The notes below the pieces were generated by a model, which saw nothing but the letters and a program-made list of their open reading frames with translations, was not told the origin of the DNA and searched no databases. DNA of 64,000 nucleotides from Opisthocomus hoazin (lineage: Eukaryota; Chordata; Aves; Opisthocomiformes; Opisthocomidae): assembly GCF_030867145.1 (NCBI RefSeq), contig NC_134414.1, forward strand, positions 18,618,518 through 18,682,517, read 5' to 3'. The translations under genes were made by a program, and so were the position numbers. Positions 26,501 to 40,135 of this stretch are shown here, piece by piece. The first letter of the stretch is position 1; every line of letters starts with the position of its first letter.

Positions 26501-28417
26501 AAGCATTTTTCATCAATATGGATAAAAAGTAGTCTGCAGGTGTTGGCAATCCAGTCTGTCTGCAGCATTCAGGGTGATCTTTGTTTAAATTAGTTCTTAA
26601 CTGACAACTTCTGTGACTTTAAACTAATTAGAACTAGATTTCTTTCTTACCAGAACCTTACTCTTGGGAGGTAACTTGAAACAAATACTTTATAAAGTGG
26701 GTGAGTTAAAATCTAGTGTGATGTGAGAGGTGCTGCTCTGTGCATCCCGTGGTGTGTATTAGTGACGTGAATCTGTTTCCAGGCTTTTTCTTCCATAGTC
26801 TCTTCTGTCTGGGATATCTGAAATAGGAACTTAAAGAACCTGCTGGCTCTCATGTTCTTTAAAATGCTTGGATTTTCTGATGAATCAGTTTGCATATGGA
26901 TATGAGAATTTCAGTGGCAGTCGATATAGTAGCTACCCGATACATACTGTGTGTGTGCACGTGTATTTTGAAGTTTTCTGACTTCAGAACTGCTAAGGAA
27001 ATTAAAATGTAGAAAAGCTCTCATGGTTTAGAAACTGTAGCCTGTAGGAAAAGATTAGTCTTGACAATGCAGCATTGTCTATTGAGTCAATTAAGCATGT
27101 AGGTTTAGCTAGCTTGGGAACAAGTTCCAGCATGTGACATTATAAATAGCACTCTTGCATAACAAATGTAGGCTTAGTAAGTGGGCCATAATTTCTCCTG
27201 CTACTTTACCAAGTTGTTTTTTGAGTTAGCTGTACTGATGAAGAGTTTGAGTCTTTCTGATGACTGTCTTGGGGTGCTCCTACTGTGTGCTTGGGGAGTG
27301 TTGGATCAAAATAAGGCTTCGGTTGCTCAAAGTGTTGTGTCTCAGTCTCCTGGGCACGTGCTTTTTTTTCTATCTATCTATATGTAGGAATGGAACCTTG
27401 TGGCCCAGTGACTCAAAAATCCTGAAGGGTAGCGCTGAATCTCCAACCTGTCCCACTTCTCGTTAGCTCAAATACATTTTGAACACCCAATTGTATGATC
27501 TAGCAAAAAGTAATAACGTTTAGAAGAAGTATATACCTGTATAGATTGTCATAGTTCTCTTAATCGAGCATCCTTCAACCTAAAGTCAGCATCCTGTGAG
27601 GTAGTAGTTTTCAAAAGGTGATCGATGACTAGCTGATTGCCCTTTAGATGTGAGCTGGTGATGTTAAAACTGTGGTGAACTGAAGGATTCCTTCTCTGCA
27701 GCAAGCAGTGAATGGGGGAAACCTTGTCTGTGCAGTAGCTTGTGCCTTTTATGTCAGGCCTGGCTTAATTGCTGGGTATGATTTTTGTTTTGTCTTCTGG
27801 ATTTGGACTTGGCTTTGCGCTAGGAAAACCTTTTTTTTTTTCCTTTCACCCCCTCTCCCAACCCTGTTGTATTTGGTGGAGAATTATTAGGACTGGATCT
27901 CCTTCAGCATGAGCTTCAGGTCAGATTTCTCTTTGCATTTATGAAAATGGGAAGGCAACAAATTCCAGCAGCTTTGAGTGTGAAACTCCTAATTTTAGGC
28001 AGTATTTGTAATGTGCCTAAACGGATTTCCCAGTTGGAAAGATGAAACTGTGTAATCTCCTGTAAAATAATATTTTGCAGTGTTAAACACTGTCGGCTTT
28101 GCCTTGTCTCCTCCCTACATCTCTAGAAGAAGTCTCAACAACTTTTGGTGGAAGGTAGCAGATAGGATCCCTGTTAAAAACAAAAGTCTGTTACAAACAA
28201 AACATATATGTTTTTAGCCTTGTTTTAAAGTATAGCTCTCATCGGCCTTTCCAGTAGTTGTAACAACAAACATAGGAGAGTAGTGTGGTCAACCAGCATA
28301 ATTTACTTTAAGAACGATTTAAATGTATTTTTGGCTGCTTTAAGGGAAATCATATACCAGGTTCTGAAATTGAGTGCATTTCAGAAGGATGGAATTCACC
28401 TTTTAGACAGTCTAATC
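17516..28417. other. Intron 2, unremarkable stretch
   Basis: AT-rich intronic DNA. Minor items: a 15-base direct repeat AGATAGAACAGAGAA near 18137 and 18161, T16 at 24823-24838, a TCTA-type microsatellite near 27370, and an AP-1/TEAD motif pair at 22656-22673. No gene seen. Confidence 0.6.
22656..22673 (+). promoter_or_regulatory. Adjacent AP-1 and TEAD consensus motifs
   Basis: TGACTCA (22656-22662) is the AP-1 consensus, and GGAATG (22668-22673) is the TEAD/MCAT core, five bases apart. AP-1 and TEAD are known to co-occupy YAP-bound enhancers. Such short motifs also occur by chance in 64 kb, so this is only a candidate element. Confidence 0.3.
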
Positions 28418-28701
28418 CAGTGGTCTCCAACGTGGGGTGCATGCATCCCAAGTGGTGTGCAAGATAGTCCATTGGGATGCCAGAAGAAAATGTATTTTGT
28501 ACCATTAATAACTAAATAAAAGACAATACTTTTAGTTCATCTTTAGTTAATCCTTTTTTACTTCCTATTTTTGTATATGTTTTATAACATATGTAATATG
28601 TAGTACATGTATGTAACTTACAAGTATGCATATATTGGGATAGGCGTACTCAAAAAATCTTTACTGATGGGGTCATGGCCAAAAAAGTCTGGAGACCACT
28701 G
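28418..28701. mobile_element. hAT-like non-autonomous DNA transposon (284 bp)
   Basis: Ends are perfect 12-bp terminal inverted repeats: CAGTGGTCTCCA at 28418-28429 and TGGAGACCACTG at 28690-28701. They are flanked by a near-matching 8-bp duplication, GTCTAATC (28410-28417) and GTTTAAGC (28702-28709), 6 of 8 identical. CAGxG termini and 8-bp duplications with an internal TA are features of hAT/Charlie elements. The interior has no coding capacity. The mismatches imply an old insertion. Subfamily not assigned. Confidence 0.8.
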
Positions 28702-28709
28702 GTTTAAGC

Positions 28710-31700
28710 TACCTCGTAGAAAGTATTTTGGCGTATGTGTTTTTGTTGGGTTCTTTGTCCTGTTTCCCTTTCCTCTTGAAAATCTTCTAAATTCTTGTAT
28801 AACTTTAAAGCATTGGGAACAAAGCATTTTGCAGTTTTGTGTTTTAGTTGTTCAGATTTACCTCCGTGGGTGTATGTGAGGTTGTCTGGTATAAACAATT
28901 AAATTGTGGTAAGACAGCTTTGATTCAGTTGTTCTGGTGTAAAAATTTTAGGAGTTGCTCTTTTATATGATGGCACAATTGAAATTTCCAAGAAATACTG
29001 GCCGCTTTTAATCAACATAATGTTAGGTTTACTAGTGTTCATAGGCTGAATACAAAAAATGAAGCTATCATAATTTAAGCTAAAAACCTGACTTTGGAGG
29101 TCAGATGTGATATTTGATTGGTTGAGCCATCCATATTGCTGAAATAGAAAGTGAGAAACCAGATGATTTTGATCTGCATCCTTGTTTTTCTCCTTCCATG
29201 TGCTGTGTGATCAACTTATGTAATTTTTTTGTTCATTTGGAATTATGAGCTTGTTGACCTGTTGCTTAGATCATAGGTCATAAAACTAAAAGAAACTGAG
29301 GTACCTGATGAAATGTTGAAGCTTTTTGCTGTACATGAAACTCTTTTCAATTAAAATTTTGAGAAAGGTAGATGTTAAGGCTGGTTTTATTAATTTTCCT
29401 GTGAAAAAGGCAGTAGCTCTGGGTATCTTCTGTACAGTTTCAGGTTGATGTAGGGCGTTTGGCACTACATCCACTTGACGGATTCTTGTATTGCTTGAGT
29501 CTTGTATCAGGGAATTACTCTGCATTTTCTTAAAATGTCTTTTTGACGGGACTTGCTTTCCAAAGCTCTCTTGGAAGTTCCTCCTGCGTTACATACAGCA
29601 GAAAGAAGAGGCTGCTTGCAGTGTGTCTGCTCCTTGGCCCAGTTGTGTCATCATTAAAGAATTACAGCAATCTGAACCTTTAACATAAAAACTTACAAAA
29701 CCATAGTCCTAAACTTTGGCCTTCTCTCATGTTACAGGTTTGGGTGGGGTCCTGTTGCTTATGGAGGGTTATTTTGTTCATTTATTAGTGTCTTCTGTTG
29801 GTTTTCATACTCTTGGATATTCTTTGTTTTGTTTTCGTTTTTTTCCCTTCCTCTGAGCTGTGGTGTCTGTAAGGATACAGGTGATGTTGCTCCATCTTTT
29901 CCTGATACTGAATTTAATTCCTTAGATAGGAGCGGGTTAATGTTATCCCATTTTCTGGGCGGTGCTTCTTCGTGATTACATCAGCAGAGCCCCCTCGTGT
30001 GGGTTCGGTAGGGGACGGCAAAAGGAAGGTTTTTGCCCTGTGCTTTCATCAACTGGGTAGCGAAGGCAGAGCCAGAAGTGCCTTAGTCTCGGCACAGCAT
30101 CTGCCGTGGGAGAAGTTTTGCCTGCACAGCAACATCAGCCAGAAAGATGAGAATTTTTGTGCCATACCGCGGTGGTCAGAGATGTGCCTGCTAGCAACAT
30201 AGTATGTGTTACTGCCTCTTGACTCAATTCTTTCTCCTCTTGGGTTTTATTGTCATGGCAAGTTTGAAAGATAAGTGATCTGTTGGCGTTGTCGATGTTT
30301 CAGAGAATCTCGTGACCATGTCTTCTGCTGGCCAGCACTTTGTGCACCTGGCATTCGTATGGGAGCTGAGGAGGGCTGGGGTTTGGTAGATGCTGGGCTT
30401 TGTAACCACCCTCAAAGAGGCTCGAGAAGTTTGGTAAGGTTTTCAGGCAGAAGTGCTGTCTGTTATTACGCCAGCTAAAAAAAAAAAAAAGCAAGTGTTG
30501 GTCATAAAAGCTGTCCTGCAGAAGAGGAAAATAGGAGTTTGGTATTGTCTTTTGGTGCTTCTTAAAAAGTTTCTCCATTAAATATTAACGGTGATCCAGT
30601 GTAGCTCTTCCCTATATACACCTCTTGCTTTTTGTTACAGTATAGCTGTTGCACAGGCTTCTCCCTGTTCTCCTGATGCTTCTGCTTTTAGATCTGGACT
30701 TGTAGGTGAAGTGGTTCTGGAGACCCCTTGAGGTGTCTGTACTTTTTGTTATGTATTTTTACAGGTGAGTAGATCAAAGTAACTGGATCAAAATCCCACT
30801 TACAATTTTATGCTTTCATACGAACTATGATATTCCTTCTAATTTGATGTATTTTATTGTATTCAGCTTAGTTTCCATAGGATTCTGGCATTGTTGGTCA
30901 TTTATTGCTGTCTCCCAATACAGAGGGTTTGTTTTGCTAGATGTTTTGTGAGCAGAGGTGACTGGGTAGGAAGAGGAAGCCTGTTGATTCCTCCTAGGAA
31001 GAAAAAGCTGGAATGTGAGCCTCTCTGTTACTAGATATTGTTAAATCTTGAGAGTCCTTAGAAAGATTGAAATACCTAGTTAGTGGGGCTGTATGGCTTG
31101 ACTAGTTCTGGAAGTACTTTTGACTGCTGGTAACATAATGAACTCAAAACAGCTGCAGAGGAGGGTTCAGCATCAAACATGCTGGTGGCAGAGTTGTAAT
31201 GAGCTTCACCTGTCCAAACAGAGGGGTGATGGGACTGGAGGCAGAACTTGACACCTACAGTTATATAGAGAGGAGAGAGCCTGGCTTGACTTTCAGGGTG
31301 GTAAAAAAGCTTTTTGAGCAATGCTGAGAATCAAAGTTTTATTTGTATTTTATTTGTAAAGCGATATGAAATTGTGCCCCCAAAATAGGAAGCCTCAAAA
31401 AGCTCCTTCTTCAATATACAAGATTTATGCTACTTTCCCCTACTTTGACCAACTTTGAGTCTGTTTGCTAGGAATAGGTGCTTTGAAGTGGCTAGAGCTC
31501 TCAGTGTATACACTACAGGTTACATTTTTTATGTTTAAGAAAAACCTAAATAGGTGTGGCTGCCTGTGGATTGGTAGGTTTGAATTTATAGAAAATGGGG
31601 AGTGTATTTAATCAACCAGCTGAAATGTAATGATTGTTTTGCTGGATATTCAAAGATATCTTCATTACTTAACTTTAGAACCTAAAAGTGATTGGGGTCT

Positions 31701-34700
31701 GGTGCCTATAAAGAAGCTTTCATATATTCTGTAAGATTTTAAAAATGCCTCTAGTGTGGTACTGCTCAGGAGCTGGAAGGTGCTACAAATCTAAAGCCTG
31801 ATTAGTTGGCTTCATTTCACTCTTCATTAAGAGGGTGTGACCTGTGGGTTCCAGATGATTAAATCCAGGGATGGGGCAAGTAAACATCTTAAGAAATAAA
31901 TTTTCCAGACCAAAGCAAAGCAGACCAGTATGCATTTGTTTGTATTCTAAGAAAAAGCATACTCTTCCCCGCCTCCTCCACTTTGAATTGTTATTAAGAG
32001 GGGAAAGCATGCTGAAATTTGAGTTTTCCAGAAAGAATCAAATGTTTTAGAACGCTAGATTTTCAGGCTGCTCAAACAGAACTTCTGAGTGTTTTCGACT
32101 TGTGTCTACATAGAAATTCTTTCCTCCCCCACCACGTTCTTTCATATTTAGTTTCCATAACCAGCGCACTATTGTTAAGGAGGGGAAATGCAGGGTAGCT
32201 GCGGGGAAGCCAGCCAATCCCTCCAGCATCAGCGCAGACTCCAGGGCTTGTGGAGCTAACCTTCGTGACCTTCGCAAGGGGCCTCACCGAGGAGAGCCGT
32301 TTTTCCTGCCTTGTAATGGTAAAGAAAAAATTTGGCAACTCCTTTGATCAGCAAAGCAAAAACAAGGAGAGCAAGGAGCAAATGGGCAGCTTTGTGCACA
32401 AAACTGCTAAGTCAGTGCTGGCTTTCTCTGCACTGAGAACGGTGTTACCACCTTACATAGAATGCATGCACATTTCTGTGGGGTCTTGGGATATTTGCAG
32501 CATAGTTTAAGAAAATCCATCAGTCCAAAACTGAGGGGAAATCTTGATTGTTACCAGTTACGGTGAAGTGGAAGTGTTTCATCTAATAATTTGCAAGGTG
32601 AGAGTGAGGGAACCTTTCCTTATTTTTGGGGGGCAAGATTTTCAAAAGAGAAGAAGGAATCTCACAACACATTAAAAAATAATTCTAGCATTGAGAAGTG
32701 GACATTTCTTGTATGCAGCTGACATTTTTTACAGTGAAACTTACTGCTTTGGAGCTTTTGATGTTTTTCTGTTTCTCAGTTGATGCCTAGAATGCATTTC
32801 AGATCCTTAATAGAAGGAACAGTAATTTTACTTTGCAAATGTGTGAAGCTTTATTTTGACTTGTACAGATTTAAAAACAAATATAATCTGTTCTTGTATT
32901 GGGAAAATTTACATCAGCTTTTATCTTCTCTTCTCCTCCATTATGTTCTTTTTACTGTTCTACAGCTGCCGAGCTTCAAATGCTGCTGTATCCTGTTACG
33001 GTTGCTAGTCTCTGTCACAGTTCCTAGTCTCTCTGAGAAGTTGTGTTCCTCCTCTGTGGTAGTTTTATGCTCAATAAATTTGAGTTATTTCTTCCACCTG
33101 AGCTGAAGTGCTATCTTCTTCCTCTGCCTGAGAGTAGGAGAGGGTTCATAATGTTTTTATTCAGCCCTTCCTTCCATTCCAGTGAGAGTCTGCCTCCCAG
33201 TTTAATCTCCCAGACCAATATATTTCTGTCCAGTGAACTCGACAGTTTGTTCTTTCTCGGCAAGAATTCTTCCTGTGGATTGTAAACTTGCAGATTTCAG
33301 CCTCCTTCCTTGGCTATTTCAGCTTCTTTTCATGAAGCTTGGCTCTGTGGGAGACGTTGATATTACCAGATTGCCAGATTCCTTTGCAAGTCATGTTTCT
33401 TCTTTTAGACTTCCACTATTCACTTTCTTTTGATGTTTCATCCTTTCCTCTGCCACTCCCTAATTAATCACCCCTAGCACTGTGCTGAAGTGGTTCACAG
33501 AGATTTTCTTCTTTCCTACATGACTGAAAATAACTAATCAGCTCCACACTTGTGGAGCCAGTTAAACCAGGTTTTCAGATCTGCATTGTTTTGGAGTGTA
33601 GTGCCCTTCAGATTTATGAAAGTGCAGAAATTTAAGTTTCATTGTCTCATAAAAGAGCTACAGGTTTTCAGTAATAAAAGAGTTTATTAGATCCTTGCAC
33701 AGTTCTGGATAAAATGCAGATTAATTTTCCACGGACATGACTGTGCAAACAGTTCTTCTGCAGCTTTCACCTGCAGGACATCTGTTACTCCAACATATAC
33801 AGTGATTTTCAGAGAATGTACTTAGCATCTGATGATGATAGCCAGGAAACTGATTCACATGAAGTCCCTCATCAATGAATTTCTAAGTAAATTGTAGCAG
33901 TGTAACTCAGCAGATTCATTTCTGTTGCGTGTGCTGGTGATGTGATATGGTCTCCCTGCAGTTACTGCATTTAAGGGACAAATCCACCACCCGCCTGCTA
34001 CCTCCTGCATTGATTACACTGACAGAATCAGCAACGGGCAGTTCCTGCTCCAGGCCCTCCTCCTCCTCTGTTGTGTGGAAGCAGTGTTGGCAGCAGCAGT
34101 GTCCAGCGCATGCTCCAGCACAGAAGGTGGTATTTGGCTGCTCGGGTGGTGCTTGCTGTCCAAGCAGCTGGTCCCTGTAGTAGAGCAGGTGAGTTACCAG
34201 ACAGACTGCTAGATTACAGGACTACTGCAGGCAAGGTCCATTTCATCAGTTGAGAGTGCAGTCCTGAAGAGCTCAGAACAGAAGCAGTCAAGTCAGAGAT
34301 GAGGAGAAACAGAGCACAAAGAAATGGGAACTCTGAAATAAAGCCACTCAACTCCAGGGCCTTGTCCACTTTCTGAGTTTCACACTGGGTGTTTTTTTGT
34401 CCACCTTCTGCAGCGTATTTTTTGCCCTTGTTATCCTGTTACATTTTGTTCTTCTTGATATTCACGAAAATGCAAGTAGATTTCTTGTAGAGAGGAACAT
34501 GATACTGTCAGATCTGTAACAGTGCTTTTCAGTTCTCCTTTGAACAGAAATATTTTGTAACTATTTTGTGAAGAAATAGATTTCTGAAAATATATTTAGA
34601 GGATAACAAGGTATTGGAGAAGAGTGACTAGAAGGTGCAGTGTGCCAATTTATAGAACTAGAGTCACGGTATCTAGAAATGGATTTATTTCTTTTTAATG

Positions 34701-35122
34701 TACAGCTTGCTTTTAAAAGGTTTGGAGATAAAGTTTAAAATTATAACCTGTGTAGTGATATAAAATGATTGTAGAATAAATTTTAAAGATAACACTAAAC
34801 AGTGTGTGTTTGCTACTGAACTTCGGGTGATAAATTCTGTCAGGAAGTTGCTGGGTGAGTACCTGGAACTATAAAGTGTTAAACCACAGCTCGGAAAGCA
34901 TTAGCCAAGTGAATGTTTACTTTTTTGGTTTATTCAAGCATCTCAGTTCAAAACTGAGAAGCTGGGAGCTGAAGAGCAGAGTGGTTTGTTTTGTTCTTCC
35001 ATAGTTCTGAATGCAAAATTGGTGTGGAAAAAATGACATCTGTTTTTAAAAAGCTTTCGGTACATGGTGACTAGAGGCAATTGGTTCAGATTACTAAATA
35101 CAGAAATACAGATCAGACATTT
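28710..35122. other. Intron 2, unremarkable stretch
   Basis: AT-rich intronic DNA. A moderately CpG-containing stretch at about 29950-30200 has a 76-codon open frame but no recognisable similarity. No other feature supportable. Confidence 0.55.
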
Positions 35123-35225
35123 TATGAGAACGTTGAAAATTACTGGAGCGGGGCAGACCAAAGGGTCTATATCAGCTTAGTGTTAGGTTTTAGCAGGCTA
35201 ATTGTGGATGACTATGAAGGAATAT
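35123..35225 (-). mobile_element. Ancient CR1/L3-type LINE 3' remnant
   Basis: The + strand has an ATGAGAACGTTG block, then GGGGCAGACCAAAGGGTCTA, then TCAGCTTAGTGTT and a TAGCAGGC block. This matches the complement of the widespread old CR1/L3 3' end (the 'detected ... GGTCAGACCAAAGGTCC' pattern). Strongly diverged, so the boundaries are approximate. Confidence 0.6.
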
Positions 35226-38200
35226 TAATTTAAAAAGATACTGGTGGTTTCATTCTCCTCTTGATATATCCTCCATATTTTTTTTTTTGCCTGTGGGTAC
35301 TTGGTTTACACTTTCTGATCGGACGATTACAGTCTAGATTACTGAGTTTAAAGAGCAAGAGTGGATATATTCTGAAGTTTGCAGTGACGGTGAGTCCCTC
35401 TGATGGAGCCACGTTGTAGCTGTGTGCTCGTTCGCAGTTCACACAGCTTGTCCTGGCAGGTGTGTGTCGGGTAGCCTATATAAAGGCTTGCTTTGTGAGG
35501 AGCTGTCATGGGACTGGGATGAATGTTGTTCCATTAACTGTGTTCTCTAATTTGCTGCTTAAAATTCAGAGTAGTTGTGTCCTATTACTGAGCTGTTGAA
35601 ATTACTGATAGGTGATAGTACATAATGGCACTTCTCAGGTCAGTAGCAGTGTATCTTCCAAACACAGGTTATGAAACAAATATTTTGTCTCCAAAATTTA
35701 TGTGCTAGCTACTGAATGAGCCAAACCCAAGCAAACAGACAAAACCTAAACAACCTTCAGAGCTTGCACTTACGATTTTGTTTGAATTTAAAAAACTAAA
35801 AGAATCTTGGTTGCCTGATTGGTGGGCAAAAGTAGCCCTGTAGAATGGCGATGAGAAGACTTTTAGGTGTAGAAAGCCTGTCCAATAGAATAAAAGAACT
35901 CTGTCTAAGAGTTTAAAATTACTTAATACTGATTGAAAAAGGCATCTTCACTGTCAAGGGAATTTCTAAAATGGTTTGTGAATTTTTCAGGCAAAAAAGA
36001 AAAAGCTGGAAGTTGATAATGGTGGCATTGGGACCTGAAAGGGAGTGGAGGAAAGGGATGGGTCGTAGGGAAGTGCTGACTCACGGTCAGCAAACACTGG
36101 AAGGGAGTTCTTGTGTTACGAGCTGGCCTCACTTCCTAAAAGGAAAATAAACCCCATACTGTTCAAACATGAAGTTTGGGCTGGGGATATCTCTAAACTG
36201 GACTATTGGAAACTGAGAATAGGCTATGCTGGAAGGAGAACTTTATAATTATGTTCTTAGCCACTTAAAAAAGACAAACAGTTATCTTCTGGTGTGACCT
36301 GTATTCTGATCTCTTATGTGGGTAGGATGTATTCGTATCTTTATTGTATTAGAGAGGCCTGTTACTAGTAAAGCGTGATTTTAAATGCTAGACATGCACT
36401 TCAAGAGTACATGTTTTTTAAAAATGTGTGCCAATAAGTGAACATAATGTTCTTCCTCCTTCTCCCGCTGCAGCAGCACACCCCTCATCCCCCCAATGGC
36501 TGAATGCTGATTCTCATAACTAGTAGAGGAAGACTACAGGGATTCCAAATTTGGAATTAACTTACCTGAAGTTAAGGTGATAATTTTAAGTTATTTAGGA
36601 TTTATTTGGAACTTCAACTCTTGTGATAAATCTCCCACAAATTTACTAAAAGTTGGAGATCTGTGATTTTTATTTTGGGATCTGGTTTGCATCTAAGGGC
36701 AGGGTTGAAGTTTCTGAATAAGTACTTTACTATGTTTATTGATAAAATATGGTAGTTGCTAATTTTGGCAAAGCCTAAAGTGTTACATACCTCTAAATGA
36801 AATTTGTACTTTAAGTGATGTGCTTTTTAAAGTCCTGTGCACACATAAAATGTGTACATTTTGTAATCACTATTTTTAGTTCCCTCTATACCAAAAGGTA
36901 CCCAAAAGCAAATCAAATTACTGCAAATGAAATACATAAAACCTGAGCGATTAGTATTTATTATGTTGATTTTATGGAATAAATTAAAACAAACTCACGT
37001 ATTCTTTAGAAGATCTTATTTTTTGTTTCTAGAAAGAAGGTAGAGTTTTGCTGATGATGATTTCACTGTCAAGTGTAAAGTTTCTCTGTTACTTCTCCAA
37101 ATTCTTAAAAATAAAACAAAATGAACATTTCCATTTGATGACTTCTGAAACTTGCAACGAATTTGAGTTCAAAATTAGTTTTACTTTGCATTATTTATTT
37201 AACAATGGGCTTCTGGACTGGTGCTCTTTAAACTCTTTGTGACTGGTAGAGGGAAGTGTAGAACCTGGAACTTGAAAATCCTCAGGTTGAAAACACTTTT
37301 AGGTCACTTTTAAAAATAAATATTATATTTGAGTATACTATACATTTAATTATAGCTATCATTTTAAATGATATAATCGAAGTAGCTTATTTTCTTCTCA
37401 TGCTTTTGCTCTGTATTGTCTTTGCCACCCTAGGTTAAATTGGTAAATCAAAATAACTTTTCAAAGCATAGCCTTTAGACAATGTGTTGTATCTGGATGC
37501 TGAGAAACCTGTTGCTTCTGATGCATTGCAGTTTGGGAAATCTGTCTCCAGGGGGTTGAAGCGTGGGGGATGAAAAAGAATAATCTGCTGGTGAAAAGTA
37601 AAGTATGCAGGATTGCTTAGAGTTGGCTGAGCAGGTAGCTCACAAGTACTGACTCAGGCAGCAACTTGCTGTTGGAAAATTTTCTTCTTTGTTTTACGTG
37701 GCAACCTGCAAAGTCTTCAGCAACAAGAATAATTGTCTCCAACCTCAGCAGCCTGCAGTGTTTGAATTGTAAAAGTAAAAAGCTTTCCCTGAGACACGGT
37801 CATAAGGAGGAGTCAAAAAGGGATAAAAAACCCCCTGTAATACAGGAAGTGGAAGTGAAAAAGGAGGAAAAAAAAAAAAAACTCCACATAAAAAACACGT
37901 AAGTATAGAGAAAGGAAATAGGGGAGTTGTTTTTTTGCTAAGCTGCAGTCTCAGAAGAGGGAAAAAGTGGTCCTTAAGACTATTCGTATGACTAAAACTG
38001 AGGATGTCTAAACAGTTCATCGATTTAGGGTGTGAAGTGTTAGTTTGGAAGGGTGCGTTCAAAATAATTGTCAATACTAATGATATTAATGGTAGGAAAA
38101 ACAGATTCACATATTCTTTGTACCAGAAAGGTATGCATTCATTTCCAGTAGGTCCTACCTATTGCTTTCTTGGAGTCACCTCATCTTGTCAAGGCCATCT

Positions 38201-40135
38201 GGGAGCGATCTTTGTCTGAACACTCAAGCAACCAGTTTGAACTGCCCTCTGAGACTTCCTACTTAGAGTAATAAGGAAAAAACCTAAAGAATCTTTTTAT
38301 CTTAATATTTTGTTTTCCTTGGTGGTAGTTAGCCTCAGGGTTATTCAACAGGATTGCTAGGAACCCCCTTTAGATACTAAGGCAGCTGGCTATAGCAGCT
38401 TTTATTGCAGCATGCTTAGGCAAGCCTCTCTGACTTGAAAACCTTCAGGCAACCAAAAATAGGGTATATAGAAAGGGGCGTAAAATTGCCTGGCTCTTGT
38501 TCATGCAGAGGCATTTGATTTCCCTCTTGCTTTGTCTACTTTTAAGAGCTAACTAGGGAGAGAGAAATGAGATTAGAATCTCAGAGATAAAAGGACAAGA
38601 AAGTGAAAAGGATTCTATGGCCCATCACTTCTGAAAATCATCTGCCCTTCCCTTAATAATGTGAAAGTTAGTGTTTGTGTAATCTTGTCTTTAGTGTTAC
38701 AGAAGACAGAATGGTTGCATCTTGAGGAGGTCTTCTCTGTCTTTGCTGAGCAGAGGTGTAGGAGGGTATCTGTGAAGTTAAACAAATCCAGTAATTTCAC
38801 TTGAAATAGCAACGGAGACAGTTCTTCCTTTAGATTTGCCCCTCCTTGGTGATATATCTTTATCTCTTTCATTTAAAATTAAAGAGAGAAAGAAAGATTA
38901 TTTCTGACAGCCACGGGAAGCAAACTTTGTAACTTTGGGGGCAGGGTGGAGAGAAGGGGGAGGTTAATTTCTTTAAATACAAGCTCTTTTTCTGCTGTGG
39001 GACTGAGAGGGCAAGTTTAAAATTAAACAAATGTGGTGATACAGAATGTGATCACATTATGTAGTCCTTTATGGAGTTTGGGAAAGGGTTGAACTGGTGC
39101 AAGGACTTTTCTTCTGAGTCTCCGTAGTACTGCTGTTTGTTCCAGTTCTCAAAGTAATGGAAAGAACCCTGGAAATGAAAATGCCTTCATACGACTTTTT
39201 TTTTTTTTCTGATACTCAGAAAGTAATCTTATTTTATTTGGGAAATCCGCAGAGGAATCCAAGAATCGTATTTTTGAGAATCAGTTTAAAATACTTCGAA
39301 GCATTGTGTTGCTAGCCCTATTTTTCTACATGAGGTTTTTGATTGCAGAGTGGGAAGAGGGACAAGAGGAAACGGAATAGTGGCTGCAAAAATAAGCAGG
39401 TTATTGCTTCCAGTTTTGCTTTGGCAGTTGTTTCAAGAGTACACTGTAATAAAAGTGGTGCTACCTTTGAACATCGTATCATGCCTTTATCTCTTCTATT
39501 AGTGATGCGTGTATGGTTAGACTGCCTGCTGCCCACTGTCCGTTCTTGGCATTACACGCTCTGAAGTGAGGACCTTTCTGTGAGTGCTTTCCTAAGAAGA
39601 GCAATGCTGTTCTGCAGCTTCAGAACCACGAGGTGTTTATAGTCAGAGCAGTAAGCTTGGTGTTAAGTCCTTGGTGCGTGTGTTGTGCACAGTCTGCATG
39701 CAGGCCAGTGCTAATGAAGGCTGCCTTTGAATATCTGAGTGTTAAATACTGTATTTGATGTATCTGTAAAAACTCTGTTTTGTGTATCAGCGTCCACAGC
39801 TTTATGGGCCATGCTTTCAGGAATTTCTGGTAGTTCTTACCATCTTGCAAGCTGCAGCCGCTTGAGGAAGAAATTCCAGAGGGATTTGTGAAGAACTCAC
39901 CTGACTCTTAGTGACTGTGTGCAAAATCTATTGCTGCACCAATTAGACTTTTGTCAGAGACATTTAAGGCATTTAAGTTCCCTTTACTGCTTTGTTCCAG
40001 TTCAGATTCAAACCATTTGCTGAATGAATTTCTGCTGCCTAAGACTATAATTGTATAGGATAGCATATTTGGTTCCATTTCATGCTTCGATTAAGGGGCT
40101 GGAGCCCTGACGGGTTCTCTTCCCAGGTTAACAGG
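35226..40135. other. Intron 2, unremarkable stretch
   Basis: AT-rich intronic DNA with T/A runs. TGACTCA AP-1 matches occur near 36077 and 37650. No gene, RNA or repeat recognised. Confidence 0.6.

Noticed and set aside
29950..30202. GC-richer stretch with a 76-codon frame, considered as an exon or old element
   Set aside because: No YAP1 similarity, no matching repeat recognised, and splice signals do not fit the YAP1 phases.
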